Shown in pieces: positions 36,945 through 43,711 of a DNA stretch of 64,000 nt. The first letter of the stretch is position 1; every line of letters begins with the position of its first letter. A program made the position numbers and the translations under genes. A model generated the notes under the pieces. It worked only from the letters and a program-made list of their open reading frames with translations. It was not told the origin of the DNA and did not search any database. Location: the NCBI RefSeq assembly GCF_943193135.1, contig NZ_CALPCZ010000008.1, positions 1 to 64,000 of the forward strand, written 5' to 3'. The stretch is from Odoribacter lunatus (GTDB lineage: Bacteria; Bacteroidota; Bacteroidia; Bacteroidales; Marinifilaceae).

Positions 36945-37628
36945 TTATTTTAGCGATGTGATAAACTCATACCACCTTCCAAAAGAACTAATATCATGAG
37001 TGTCTTTATATCTGGATATCAATTGATCCAAATACGTTTGTTTTTCAACTTCTGTTGTATTCGTCTTTGAATACTTCATGTGCCGTTCGTTAAACATTTT
37101 CCTCAGGTATCTATAATGGAACTGAGCTTTTGTCCATTCATCGTTAGGAGTACCCATTAATTCAGGATCATAATCCACGACATTATAGAACTGTATATAT
37201 TCCCTGCATATTTCATCCTGCGGATTGCGTTTGAAAATGTTTTGATTCCCTAAAAACCAAGTTTCCATACATACCTTATGCTCAAATACGACAATTTCAA
37301 AGTCGTTAAATTTAAGCTGGTTCGATGCAATATCGTTATTGATGCGATTTTCTATGGCTTGTCTATCGTCTTCTTCCATATCAATACAAACCATCAGAAT
37401 GTCATATTTTGCACCACCTCTTGAGTTTATATCATTTATATCCTGAATGGAATGAATAATATGGTTGTATATCGAAGGGATACCTCCACCAGAAAACATA
37501 TAATAGGTATTATCTCTTACCTCCCACGCATCCTCAATCCTATTTAATTGAGGGGCTAAGTATTTCATCCAAACAGGGTATACTTGTAGCTCTGTTTTAT
37601 CCCCCTCAACAACTATATACAAATTCAT
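36945..37628 (-). CDS. TOPRIM-like protein, RloB/AriB type
   Basis: A 227-residue protein with the TOPRIM opening LYIVVEGDKTE (conserved Glu at 8) and an acidic second motif VCIDMEEDD at about 80. CMETWFLGNQNIFKR at about 124 fits the conserved ETW block of RloB and DUF4276-like proteins. It follows the ATPase gene with a 4-base overlap. ATPase plus TOPRIM pairs such as PARIS (AriA-AriB) and AbiL are known abortive-infection systems, in which the TOPRIM protein is the nuclease effector. The exact subfamily cannot be settled by eye. Confidence 0.72.
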   Translation of the reverse strand: MNLYIVVEGDKTELQVYPVWMKYLAPQLNRIEDAWEVRDNTYYMFSGGGIPSIYNHIIHSIQDINDINSRGGAKYDILMVCIDMEEDDRQAIENRINNDIASNQLKFNDFEIVVFEHKVCMETWFLGNQNIFKRNPQDEICREYIQFYNVVDYDPELMGTPNDEWTKAQFHYRYLRKMFNERHMKYSKTNTTEVEKQTYLDQLISRYKDTHDISSFGRWYEFITSLK

Positions 37629-38752
37629 AATGTCCCTGTTTGATATGCAGAAGATTGCACTAATTGTAAAAAGGCATCATGCTTAGAATGATCTCCTATG
37701 CGCAAAGACTCTGCTGTATGTACAGAAACATCACTACCCTTACGAGTAACGATTTTCCACCATTTATAATCAATATTATTTATCACATATGGATGATGAC
37801 TCGTTATCACAAATTGTAAATTCTGTTCTGGATTGATTATCATATCCGCAACCTCCTCAATACAATTTACACCTAAACCATTCTCAAATTCATCTATTAA
37901 AATCACATCACCATCCTCTGCCAATGTGATGACAATAATATGAACTAATGTACGCAACATTCCTGATGAAATGCGATCTTGCGTAATCCAAGTATCAACT
38001 CCTCTCTCTTTAATTCTTAAAACAGGGTATTGATACTTATCAATAAAATTTTTTATCGTAAAATCAATCGTCTCAACAAATGAGAATATATCCGTAAAAC
38101 GCTCCACGATATCATTATACTCCTCTATCTGGTTCTTATAAAGCAGGAACAGTTTTTCTATCGGTGTAAAATTGGTATATTTCCGCAACTCTGCTAAACT
38201 TTTGATAGGCGCAACACCATCAATCTTGGTAAAAGGTATTCGGATACCACTTTCCACCGAAGGCCGCAGAGAATAGATATGTGTTAAACCAGAATATACA
38301 GGCATTATATCTGGCTCTTCTTTCAGAAGAGCAATTGCACTTTTAGTCGCTTCAAGTTTAACAGTTTGTTTACCCTTAAATACTAACTTCTGTATGTTTC
38401 TATCAACGAGAAGCTCCTCTTTTCCATTGATTCTGTATAACCTTTCATACTCTATTGGCAGGGCAGGCTCTTGAATATCAACAATCTTGCTTTGGTCATT
38501 TTCATTTAACGCAAAAGCGCCCTCCCATCTGTATTTAAGATTATTTACCTTAAAATCAAGTATCCATTCTACGGCACCAGCAGATCCACCTTTCCCTATT
38601 CGGACAAGGCTATTTATTGCATTAAGTATCTGTGTCTTTCCAACACCTGATGCCCCCACAAGCAATGTCAAGTTGTTGAAATATAGTTCTTTTATATTCC
38701 ACCCACTTCTACGATCTTTGAAAGACATTCTAATAATTTTCATATCTGACAT
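37625..38752 (-). CDS. AAA ATPase of OLD/AbiL-like type
   Basis: Cytosolic ABC-type AAA ATPase of 375 residues. Walker A GASGVGKT is at residues 33-40. The signature-like SSGMLRTL is followed by Walker B VILIDEFENGLG at about 280, and TSHHPYVINN at about 317 carries the switch histidine. These features place it with AAA_15/AAA_21 ATPases of defence systems. It overlaps the TOPRIM gene by 4 bases, so the two are translationally coupled. In known pairs the ATPase is the phage sensor. Confidence 0.85.
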   Translation of the reverse strand: MSDMKIIRMSFKDRRSGWNIKELYFNNLTLLVGASGVGKTQILNAINSLVRIGKGGSAGAVEWILDFKVNNLKYRWEGAFALNENDQSKIVDIQEPALPIEYERLYRINGKEELLVDRNIQKLVFKGKQTVKLEATKSAIALLKEEPDIMPVYSGLTHIYSLRPSVESGIRIPFTKIDGVAPIKSLAELRKYTNFTPIEKLFLLYKNQIEEYNDIVERFTDIFSFVETIDFTIKNFIDKYQYPVLRIKERGVDTWITQDRISSGMLRTLVHIIVITLAEDGDVILIDEFENGLGVNCIEEVADMIINPEQNLQFVITSHHPYVINNIDYKWWKIVTRKGSDVSVHTAESLRIGDHSKHDAFLQLVQSSAYQTGTL

Positions 38753-38765
38753 GCTTATTTGGTTA

Positions 38766-38773
38766 CAAAGTTA
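38766..38773 (-). promoter_or_regulatory. -7 promoter element for the ATPase-TOPRIM pair
   Basis: The minus strand reads TAACTTTG, matching TAnnTTTG, only 13 bases before the ATPase ATG. Transcription would start within a few bases of the start codon, an almost leaderless message. Confidence 0.4.
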
Positions 38774-38792
38774 AGGAAAATTATTCATAGAA

Positions 38793-39080
38793 CTAATTAT
38801 ACCTTTGAAATAACATCGACAAGATTTCTGCTTGTGCTTTATCAGCAAGGTATTTTAGGCTTATTCTCCTCAATTCTTGATTACACAAGGCAATTTCCCT
38901 CATACATATTTCTGCGACTTGAAGTTCGTCTTCCGTATAATAGCTTTTACATTTGCCACTGAAGACCACTAAATCGAGAACTAAAATCAAATTTTATAAT
39001 TTCTTCTTTGGGTGGAAAATCAGTATATAATGCATTAAGGGATTGTAATATTTAACACGCTCTATTTCAAGATTCGGCTA
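38793..39080 (-). pseudogene. Frameshifted gene remnant, unknown
   Basis: The minus strand holds protein-like pieces in different frames: ILQSLNALYTDFPPKEEII and FDFSSRFSGLQWQM ending in a stop, then SYYTEDELQVAEICMREI and CNQELRRISLKYLADKAQ up to a stop at 38793. No ATG-led frame covers them. They look like one C-terminal region broken by at least one frameshift. I do not recognise the family. It lies just upstream of the ATPase gene and may mark an insertion boundary. Confidence 0.35.
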
Positions 39081-39199
39081 ATATCTTGAGAAATTATACA
39101 ACTTTCTCTATATGGATTTTCTCCCAAAGCAGGTTTGACGGCAATATGTAACTGTCAAATTAAGTCTTGACTAACTCTATAAATAACATTAATAGCCAG

Positions 39200-39303
39200 G
39201 CCTCTCTGCAACCTTCCATAAAACTCTGGGGAAAGTCAGGGGTTCGACTATGGTTGCTCTATCCTTCAGCTATGGTTTAACTAACGCAGGATAGTGCAAC
39301 CTT
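39200..39303. other. Structured non-coding segment with 14-bp hairpin
   Basis: GGTTGCTCTATCCT (39252-39265) pairs with AGGATAGTGCAACC (39288-39301) with one mismatch and a 22-base loop. GCAACCTT occurs at 39208-39215 and again at 39296-39303, so the left arm could pair with either copy. CTATGGTT is repeated at 39248 and 39270. No coding frame explains it. It could be a small RNA, an attachment or transfer site, or the end of a lost element. Confidence 0.4.
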
Positions 39304-39313
39304 ACCTGAAGTA

Positions 39314-39377
39314 CAGCTAAATATCAGCTAAAGGGAGGAGTTTCTACGGAGCTTATAGGGCGATACTACGGAGCTAA
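39314..39377. repeat. Phased direct repeats upstream of mntA
   Basis: CAGCTAAA occurs at 39314-39321 and 39325-39332 (11-base period). CTACGGAGCT occurs at 39344-39353 and 39366-39375 (22-base period), the second running into a third AGCTAA. Spacing by one and two helical turns suggests a protein-binding array about 100 bases upstream of the toxin-antitoxin genes. Confidence 0.4.
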
Positions 39378-39434
39378 TATCTCCCCCTGCTGAATTTATT
39401 TCAAAATTCTCCATTATTTTCACGATGAAAATCT

Positions 39435-39442
39435 TATATTTG
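39435..39442 (+). promoter_or_regulatory. -7 promoter element for mntA-hepT
   Basis: TATATTTG matches TAnnTTTG, 16 bases before the mntA ATG. The -33 element is poor (TATTTTCA region). Confidence 0.5.
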
Positions 39443-39458
39443 TAATAATAATACAAGT

Positions 39459-39755
39459 ATGATGAAAACACTTGCAGATTACATTCCCCTATTACGAGGC
39501 TATATGCGGGAGAATGCTCCCAAATATGGGATTTCCCGTATGGGAATATTCGGCTCTGTAGCAAGGGGTGAACAAACAGATGCAAGCGATCTTGATATAT
39601 ACATCGAAGGAGAACTGCACGGCTTTTTTGCTCTGTCAGGTATAAAACAAGAATTGGAAAGTTTATTAGACTGTCCTGTCGATCTTGTTCGATTACGTCA
39701 TTCTATGGACTCATTTTTACGAGACCGTATTTTAAAAGATGGAGTCTATGTCTGA
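39459..39755 (+). CDS. mntA: MntA-type minimal nucleotidyltransferase antitoxin
   Basis: A 98-residue cytosolic nucleotidyltransferase. It shows the exact GSx10DxD active site: Gly32-Ser33, then VARGEQTDAS, then Asp44-Leu-Asp46. MntA antitoxins transfer AMP onto a tyrosine of the HEPN toxin HepT and so silence it. The hepT gene overlaps its 3' end by 17 bases. The start could be either of two adjacent ATGs. Confidence 0.9.
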   Translation: MMKTLADYIPLLRGYMRENAPKYGISRMGIFGSVARGEQTDASDLDIYIEGELHGFFALSGIKQELESLLDCPVDLVRLRHSMDSFLRDRILKDGVYV

Positions 39756-40128
39756 TACGTTAATGGCTTTTCATACTCTAAAATTGATTTGTAATTCATT
39801 AGAACAAATTCTTAAAAGATGTTCGGATATCCACAACGTCAATGATTTCCTGCTAACAGAAAGCGGCACTATGAAACTCGATAGTATTTGTATGAAACTA
39901 ACAGCTATCGGAGAATGCATCAAGAATTTAGATAAAATCACAGATAAAAAATTATTGGTAGATTATCCGGAAATACCCTGGAAAAACATCATGGGTATTC
40001 GTGATATTATTGTTCATCACTATTTCGATATTGATGCTGATGAAATTTTCAGGATTTGCAAAAAAGACATTCCACAATTACTCCAAGTCATTCGAAAAAT
40101 GATTAATGATTTACATTACGCAAATTAG
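39739..40128 (+). CDS. hepT: HepT-type HEPN ribonuclease toxin
   Basis: A 129-residue helical HEPN (DUF86) protein with the toxin active site RDIIVHHY, an exact Rx4HxY motif with Arg88, His93 and Tyr95; the tyrosine is the known AMPylation site in HepT proteins. The toxin cleaves RNA when not modified. The start lies inside mntA (overlap 17 bases); an ATG three codons later is also possible. With mntA it forms a complete type VII toxin-antitoxin module. Confidence 0.9.
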   Translation: MESMSDTLMAFHTLKLICNSLEQILKRCSDIHNVNDFLLTESGTMKLDSICMKLTAIGECIKNLDKITDKKLLVDYPEIPWKNIMGIRDIIVHHYFDIDADEIFRICKKDIPQLLQVIRKMINDLHYAN

Positions 40129-40168
40129 TGGATAAATAAAAAAGACCAGTTTTCAAATCCAACACGAA

Positions 40169-40636
40169 ATGCTCAAGTGGTTTCATAGAAATAATAACAA
40201 ATGCCGTAGTAATCCTACCGAAAAAGAATACATATACCCAATGAATCATATCGAAAGAGTTACCCCAGAATATATCAGAAAATTAGCTGACTCCGAAGTT
40301 TTTGTTTTTGGGAGTAATCTGGCAGGTCATCACGACGGCGGTGCCGCCAGAATAGCCTGTGAAGAGTTCGGCGCGGTATACGGCCAAGGGGTCGGATTGC
40401 AAGGACAGAGTTATGCTATTCCGACGATGCAGGGCGGTATCGAGACCATAAAACCTTATGTGGATGAATTTATCGAATTTGCCCGCTTACATCCGGATTT
40501 GAAATTTCTTGTAACCAAAATAGGCTGTGGTATTGCCGGCTTTTCCGTATCGGAAATCGCCCCCCTGTTCCAAAAATGCACGGAGATTGAAAACGTTTAT
40601 TTGCCCGTTGAGTTTTGGGAGCAATTTAAACGATAA
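40169..40636 (+). CDS. Macro-domain-like A1S_2505 family protein
   Basis: A 155-residue protein whose core reads VFVFGSNLAGHHDGGAARIA, then GQGVGLQGQSYAIPTMQGG and LVTKIGCGIAGFSVSEIAP. This is the A1S_2505-type family related to macro domains, which bind ADP-ribose; the family often has GGG where HHDGG is seen here. Function unknown; an ADP-ribose role is inference. The core starts at the internal ATG giving MNHIERVTPEYI (40241); the first 24 residues may be untranslated. It follows hepT by 40 bases. Confidence 0.75.
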   Translation: MLKWFHRNNNKCRSNPTEKEYIYPMNHIERVTPEYIRKLADSEVFVFGSNLAGHHDGGAARIACEEFGAVYGQGVGLQGQSYAIPTMQGGIETIKPYVDEFIEFARLHPDLKFLVTKIGCGIAGFSVSEIAPLFQKCTEIENVYLPVEFWEQFKR

Positions 40637-40658
40637 ACAATTATTCTCCATAAAATAC

Positions 40659-40689
40659 TTTGGTCACATTAAAAAAGTATGTAACTTTG
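40659..40689 (+). promoter_or_regulatory. Consensus promoter with no gene downstream
   Basis: TTTG (40659-40662), a 19-base spacer and TAACTTTG (40682-40689) match the Bacteroidetes consensus fully. No rightward coding frame of note follows before the convergent dus gene, which points to a small RNA. Confidence 0.6.
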
Positions 40690-40695
40690 TCATAC

Positions 40696-40793
40696 TCATC
40701 TGTAATCAGAAAGAGTTTCGGGGCTCGGTTTATTTAGACATAAATCGAGCCCTGCTTTCACAAAATCTCTGTCAATTTTGTTTTTAATTTTTT
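40696..40793 (+). ncRNA. Candidate small RNA with hairpin and terminator
   Basis: Transcription from the promoter at 40659-40689 would start near 40696. The RNA would hold a 13-bp hairpin, GGGCTCGGTTTAT (40721-40733) with ATAAATCGAGCCC (40740-40752), including one G-U pair. It would end in a weak 7-bp stem ACAAAAT/ATTTTGT (loop CTCTGTCA, about 40760-40781) followed by T-rich sequence. Length about 95 bases. No known RNA family was recognised, and its 3' end meets the end of the small ORF on the other strand. Confidence 0.35.
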
Positions 40794-40936
40794 TCTATCT
40801 GTTTTACTCCATATGTCCGATTCAAATAATAAGCAGTCAATAAATAATATGCTTTATTATTAGTGCGAATCTGCGGCTCAAAGACTATCACATATTTGCG
40901 AGTTCTGTTATAAACATAGGTCCTTACAATATCCAT
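40784..40936 (-). CDS. 50-residue protein resembling the tail of a PBECR/BECR-fold nuclease
   Basis: A short minus-strand frame from ATG 40936 reads MDIVRTYVYNRTRKYVIVF and then AYYLLTAYYLNRTYGVKQIE. The end pattern (Y-V-V/I-x-F, then T-A-Y-Y-L) is typical of the C-terminus of phage-Barnase-EndoU-ColicinE5/D-RelE-like (BECR) nucleases found in polymorphic toxins. An in-frame stop lies two codons before the ATG, so it is likely the remnant of a larger toxin, or a very small free-standing protein. It was found by direct reading and is too short for routine gene calling. Confidence 0.4.
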   Translation of the reverse strand: MDIVRTYVYNRTRKYVIVFEPQIRTNNKAYYLLTAYYLNRTYGVKQIEKN

Positions 40937-40956
40937 ACGTTAATAAGGCATTTCCC

Positions 40957-41949
40957 TTAATCCTCCATCGTTGATTCCCCGTATTTCTCCCGAATTTCGT
41001 CGAAGACTTGCCAGAGAGTGCGGAGGTCGGGAGCTTGGAGCATGCGGATGCGGAGGTCGCGGAAGTGCGGCAGGCCTTTGAACATGGCTGCCATGTGGCG
41101 GCGCATGTGGAGTAGTCCGCGTATTTCGTCTATCCACTCGACAGAGAGGAGAATTTGTTCTTTGATGATGTCGATTTGCTCGGCGACAGAGAGGTCGGGC
41201 AACAGTTCACCCGTTTCAAAATAGTGTTTGATTTGCCGGAATATCCAAGGTTTGCCAATCGTCGCCCTGCCTATCATGACACCATCCACGCCGTATTTGT
41301 CAAAGGCTTCTTTGGCTTTCTCCGGAGAGGTGATGTCACCGTTTCCGAGTATCGGTATTTTTATCCGCGGGTTGTTTTTCACCCGGGCAATGGGTTCCCA
41401 GTCCGCTTCACCGGTGTACATCTGCGAGCGGGTACGGCCGTGTATCGCTAAAGCCCGGATGCCGACGTCCTGGAGCCGTTCGGCAATGTCTTCGATGATG
41501 ATGTTTTCGCAATCCCAGCCGAGGCGGGTTTTGGCCGTTACTGGAATCTTGACGGCATTCACGATTTGCCGGGTCATTTCCACCATTAACGGCACATCTT
41601 TCAGCATCCCGGCTCCCGCCCCTTTTTGCGCTACCCGCTTGACGGGACAGCCGAAATTGATGTCGATGAAATCGGGCTGCACCTCTTCGACGATCTTCGC
41701 CGCCTCGACCATCGAGTCGATATACCGCCCGTAAATCTGAATGGTAACGGGACGTTCCGTTTCGTCTATAGTCAGTTTTTTCAGCGACTTATTCACCGAG
41801 CGCACCAGCGCATCCGCCGAAACAAATTCGGAATACAGCCAGTCCGCCCCGTATTTCTTGCAAAATTTGCGGAACGGTGGATTGGTGACATCTTCCATCG
41901 GTGCCAAAATCAGCGGCCTGTCTCCCATTTGTTTTCCGGCGATTTCCAT
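40957..41949 (-). CDS. dus: tRNA-dihydrouridine synthase
   Basis: Flavin enzyme that reduces uridines to dihydrouridine in tRNA D-loops. It shows the TIM-barrel start PLILAPMEDVTNPPFR, the catalytic cysteine in INFGCPVKRV (about residue 101), the KTRLGWD segment and GVMIGRATIGKPW. The length of 330 is normal; the NFGCPVKR motif fits the DusB group. It is transcribed alone towards the accessory island. Confidence 0.95.
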   Translation of the reverse strand: MEIAGKQMGDRPLILAPMEDVTNPPFRKFCKKYGADWLYSEFVSADALVRSVNKSLKKLTIDETERPVTIQIYGRYIDSMVEAAKIVEEVQPDFIDINFGCPVKRVAQKGAGAGMLKDVPLMVEMTRQIVNAVKIPVTAKTRLGWDCENIIIEDIAERLQDVGIRALAIHGRTRSQMYTGEADWEPIARVKNNPRIKIPILGNGDITSPEKAKEAFDKYGVDGVMIGRATIGKPWIFRQIKHYFETGELLPDLSVAEQIDIIKEQILLSVEWIDEIRGLLHMRRHMAAMFKGLPHFRDLRIRMLQAPDLRTLWQVFDEIREKYGESTMED

Positions 41950-41977
41950 AAATCAAGATAATTCCATAAGTTTGTTA

Positions 41978-41985
41978 CAAAAATA
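41978..41985 (-). promoter_or_regulatory. -7 promoter element for dus
   Basis: The minus strand reads TATTTTTG, matching TAnnTTTG, 28 bases upstream of the dus ATG. Confidence 0.4.
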
Positions 41986-42006
41986 GTAATAAAGGTTTTT
42001 CCGGAT

Positions 42007-42516
42007 ATGTTTATTCTAAAACTTCTTCTGATTTTTTCGCTATTTATACCGGACGGGAATGAGCTGTGGAAAAGAACAGAGACCGAGGAACATATTTCCT
42101 TTCTGTTCCCCAATGCGGTACAATCCCTTACTCAAGAAACGAACGGCATCCGCTCCCGCATTTATCAAACCAAAGACCTTACCTGTGTCTTTGGTGTCGT
42201 CTGTTCCGATTTTTCCAACAGTCCCCTCCCAATTACCGACGAGACGGCACCCATCATTTACGAACAGATGAGACAGGCGTCCGTAGGCATGGAAACCGCT
42301 ATACTGAAAGATGAAAAAACAGTCCCCTATGACAATATGCTTATCAAGGAAATTGAGTATTCTATTCTTAAAGATAATTATGAGATGACTTATTTCAAAC
42401 GATTTATCTTCAGAGACAATATGGTCTACCAATTATCTGTCGGAGGCAGAAGTCGCCATCGTGAATATATACTAAAAGCGAGGGAAATATTTTTCAATTC
42501 CATCCAGTTCCATTAA
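42007..42516 (+). CDS. Hypothetical secreted protein, 169 residues
   Basis: The N-terminus MFILKLLLIFSLFIPDG is a probable signal peptide. The body is an alpha/beta pattern with LWKRTETEEHISFLFPN and a C-terminal RHREYILKAREIFFNSIQF helix, similar to small Bacteroidota proteins that bind lipids or act at the envelope, but I do not recognise a family. It runs convergently into the DAHP synthase gene with a 4-base overlap of stop codons. Divergent from dus. Confidence 0.7.
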   Translation: MFILKLLLIFSLFIPDGNELWKRTETEEHISFLFPNAVQSLTQETNGIRSRIYQTKDLTCVFGVVCSDFSNSPLPITDETAPIIYEQMRQASVGMETAILKDEKTVPYDNMLIKEIEYSILKDNYEMTYFKRFIFRDNMVYQLSVGGRSRHREYILKAREIFFNSIQFH

Positions 42517-43595
42517 TTCATGATACGGGTCTGCACATCGATGGAGGCCTGATGTATGGCTCTGAATATTTTTTGCAGGAATTCGTTGTCCAGTCCGCAT
42601 TTTTCTCCTTTCTCAAACACGTTTTTCAAGATTTCTTCCCAGCGTTCGGTTTGAAGAATTGTGATGCTGTTCTGTTTTTTGTAATGTCCTATTTTTTCGG
42701 CAATTTTCATCCGGTCCGCCAAGATGCTCACTAATTCATCATCGAGTTGGTCAATGCGGTTCCGCAATTCTTCTATACTTTCTCGGTATGCCGAATTTTC
42801 CGATTCGACGTTCCGAATGACCAGCCCTTTCAAAAGTTCTTTTAATGCTACGGGTGTAAGCTGTTGCGCCGCATCGCTCAAGGCTGTTTCGGGCGAAATA
42901 TGCGATTCAATCATCAATCCGTCAAATCCCAAATCCATTGCTTGTTGCGAAATTTCCCGGAGATATTCCCGCTTGCCCGCGATGTGGCTCGGATCACACA
43001 GGAGAAGCATTTCTTTAAAACGCCGTTTCAGCTCTATCGGTATCTGCCATTGCGGCATGTTTCTATATTTAATCTCCGTATAGGAAGAAAATCCCCGATG
43101 AACCGCCCCTATTTTTTTCACGCCCGCCATATTCAAACGCTCCAAAGCCCCCATCCATAAATCGAAATCCGGATTTACGGGATTTTTCACTAAAACGGGA
43201 ACATCCGTTCCTTTCAGCGCATCCGTTATTTCCTGTACGGCAAAAGGGTTGGCCGTTGTCCGGGCGCCAATCCACAATATATCGATTCCAGCCCGCAAGG
43301 CTTCATGCACATGTTTTTCATTCGCCACTTCCGTCGCTACTTTCATGCCTAATTCCTGTTGCACTCTTTGCATCCACGCCAATCCTTTGGCACCGACGCC
43401 TTCAAAGCAATTTGGACGCGTGCGGGGTTTCCAGATTCCCGCGCGTAAAACCGTCACACCTTCCTGTTTCAATGCTTTCGCCGTTTCAAAAAGTTGCCGT
43501 TCGCTTTCCGCACTGCAAGGCCCTGCTATCAGCAACGGTTTTTCCATTCCGGAGAAAATTCCCCATTCGTCCGCTTTAATCGTATTCCATTCCAC
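42513..43595 (-). CDS. Bifunctional DAHP synthase/chorismate mutase (type II)
   Basis: Fusion enzyme of the shikimate pathway, 360 residues. Residues 1 to about 260 form a KDO8P-type 3-deoxy-7-phosphoheptulonate synthase barrel (PLLIAGPCSAESERQLFETA, GIWKPRTRP, KNPVNPDFDLW, LLCDPSHIAGKREYL). From about 265 an AroQ-type chorismate mutase follows (SIEELRNRIDQLDDELVSIL, RMKIAEKIGHYKK). In such fusions the mutase domain usually binds prephenate and mediates feedback control of the synthase. Convergent with a hypothetical gene. Confidence 0.93.
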   Translation of the reverse strand: MEWNTIKADEWGIFSGMEKPLLIAGPCSAESERQLFETAKALKQEGVTVLRAGIWKPRTRPNCFEGVGAKGLAWMQRVQQELGMKVATEVANEKHVHEALRAGIDILWIGARTTANPFAVQEITDALKGTDVPVLVKNPVNPDFDLWMGALERLNMAGVKKIGAVHRGFSSYTEIKYRNMPQWQIPIELKRRFKEMLLLCDPSHIAGKREYLREISQQAMDLGFDGLMIESHISPETALSDAAQQLTPVALKELLKGLVIRNVESENSAYRESIEELRNRIDQLDDELVSILADRMKIAEKIGHYKKQNSITILQTERWEEILKNVFEKGEKCGLDNEFLQKIFRAIHQASIDVQTRIMN

Positions 43596-43677
43596 GCTTG
43601 TCTTGTTTTAGAGTTAAAAGGAATAAATAAAAATAGAAACATTTTCCTCAATCACCAAAAACGGCAGGTAATTTTTC

Positions 43678-43685
43678 TACCTTTG
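43678..43685 (+). promoter_or_regulatory. -7 promoter element for polA
   Basis: TACCTTTG matches TAnnTTTG, 27 bases before the polA ATG. No clear -33 element. Confidence 0.5.
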
Positions 43686-43711
43686 CCAACAAGAATTCTA
43701 ATATTATTCCC

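Noticed and set aside
38759-38962. Plus-strand 67-residue frame upstream of the ATPase
   Set aside because: It overlaps the remnant and promoter on the minus strand and starts at the ATPase leader; no support for translation.
39231-39250. GGTTCGA resembling a tRNA T-loop
   Set aside because: No cloverleaf, anticodon arm or acceptor stem could be built around it.
41228-41734. 168-residue frame opposite dus
   Set aside because: dus has all family motifs on the other strand and the opposite frame is unlike any protein.
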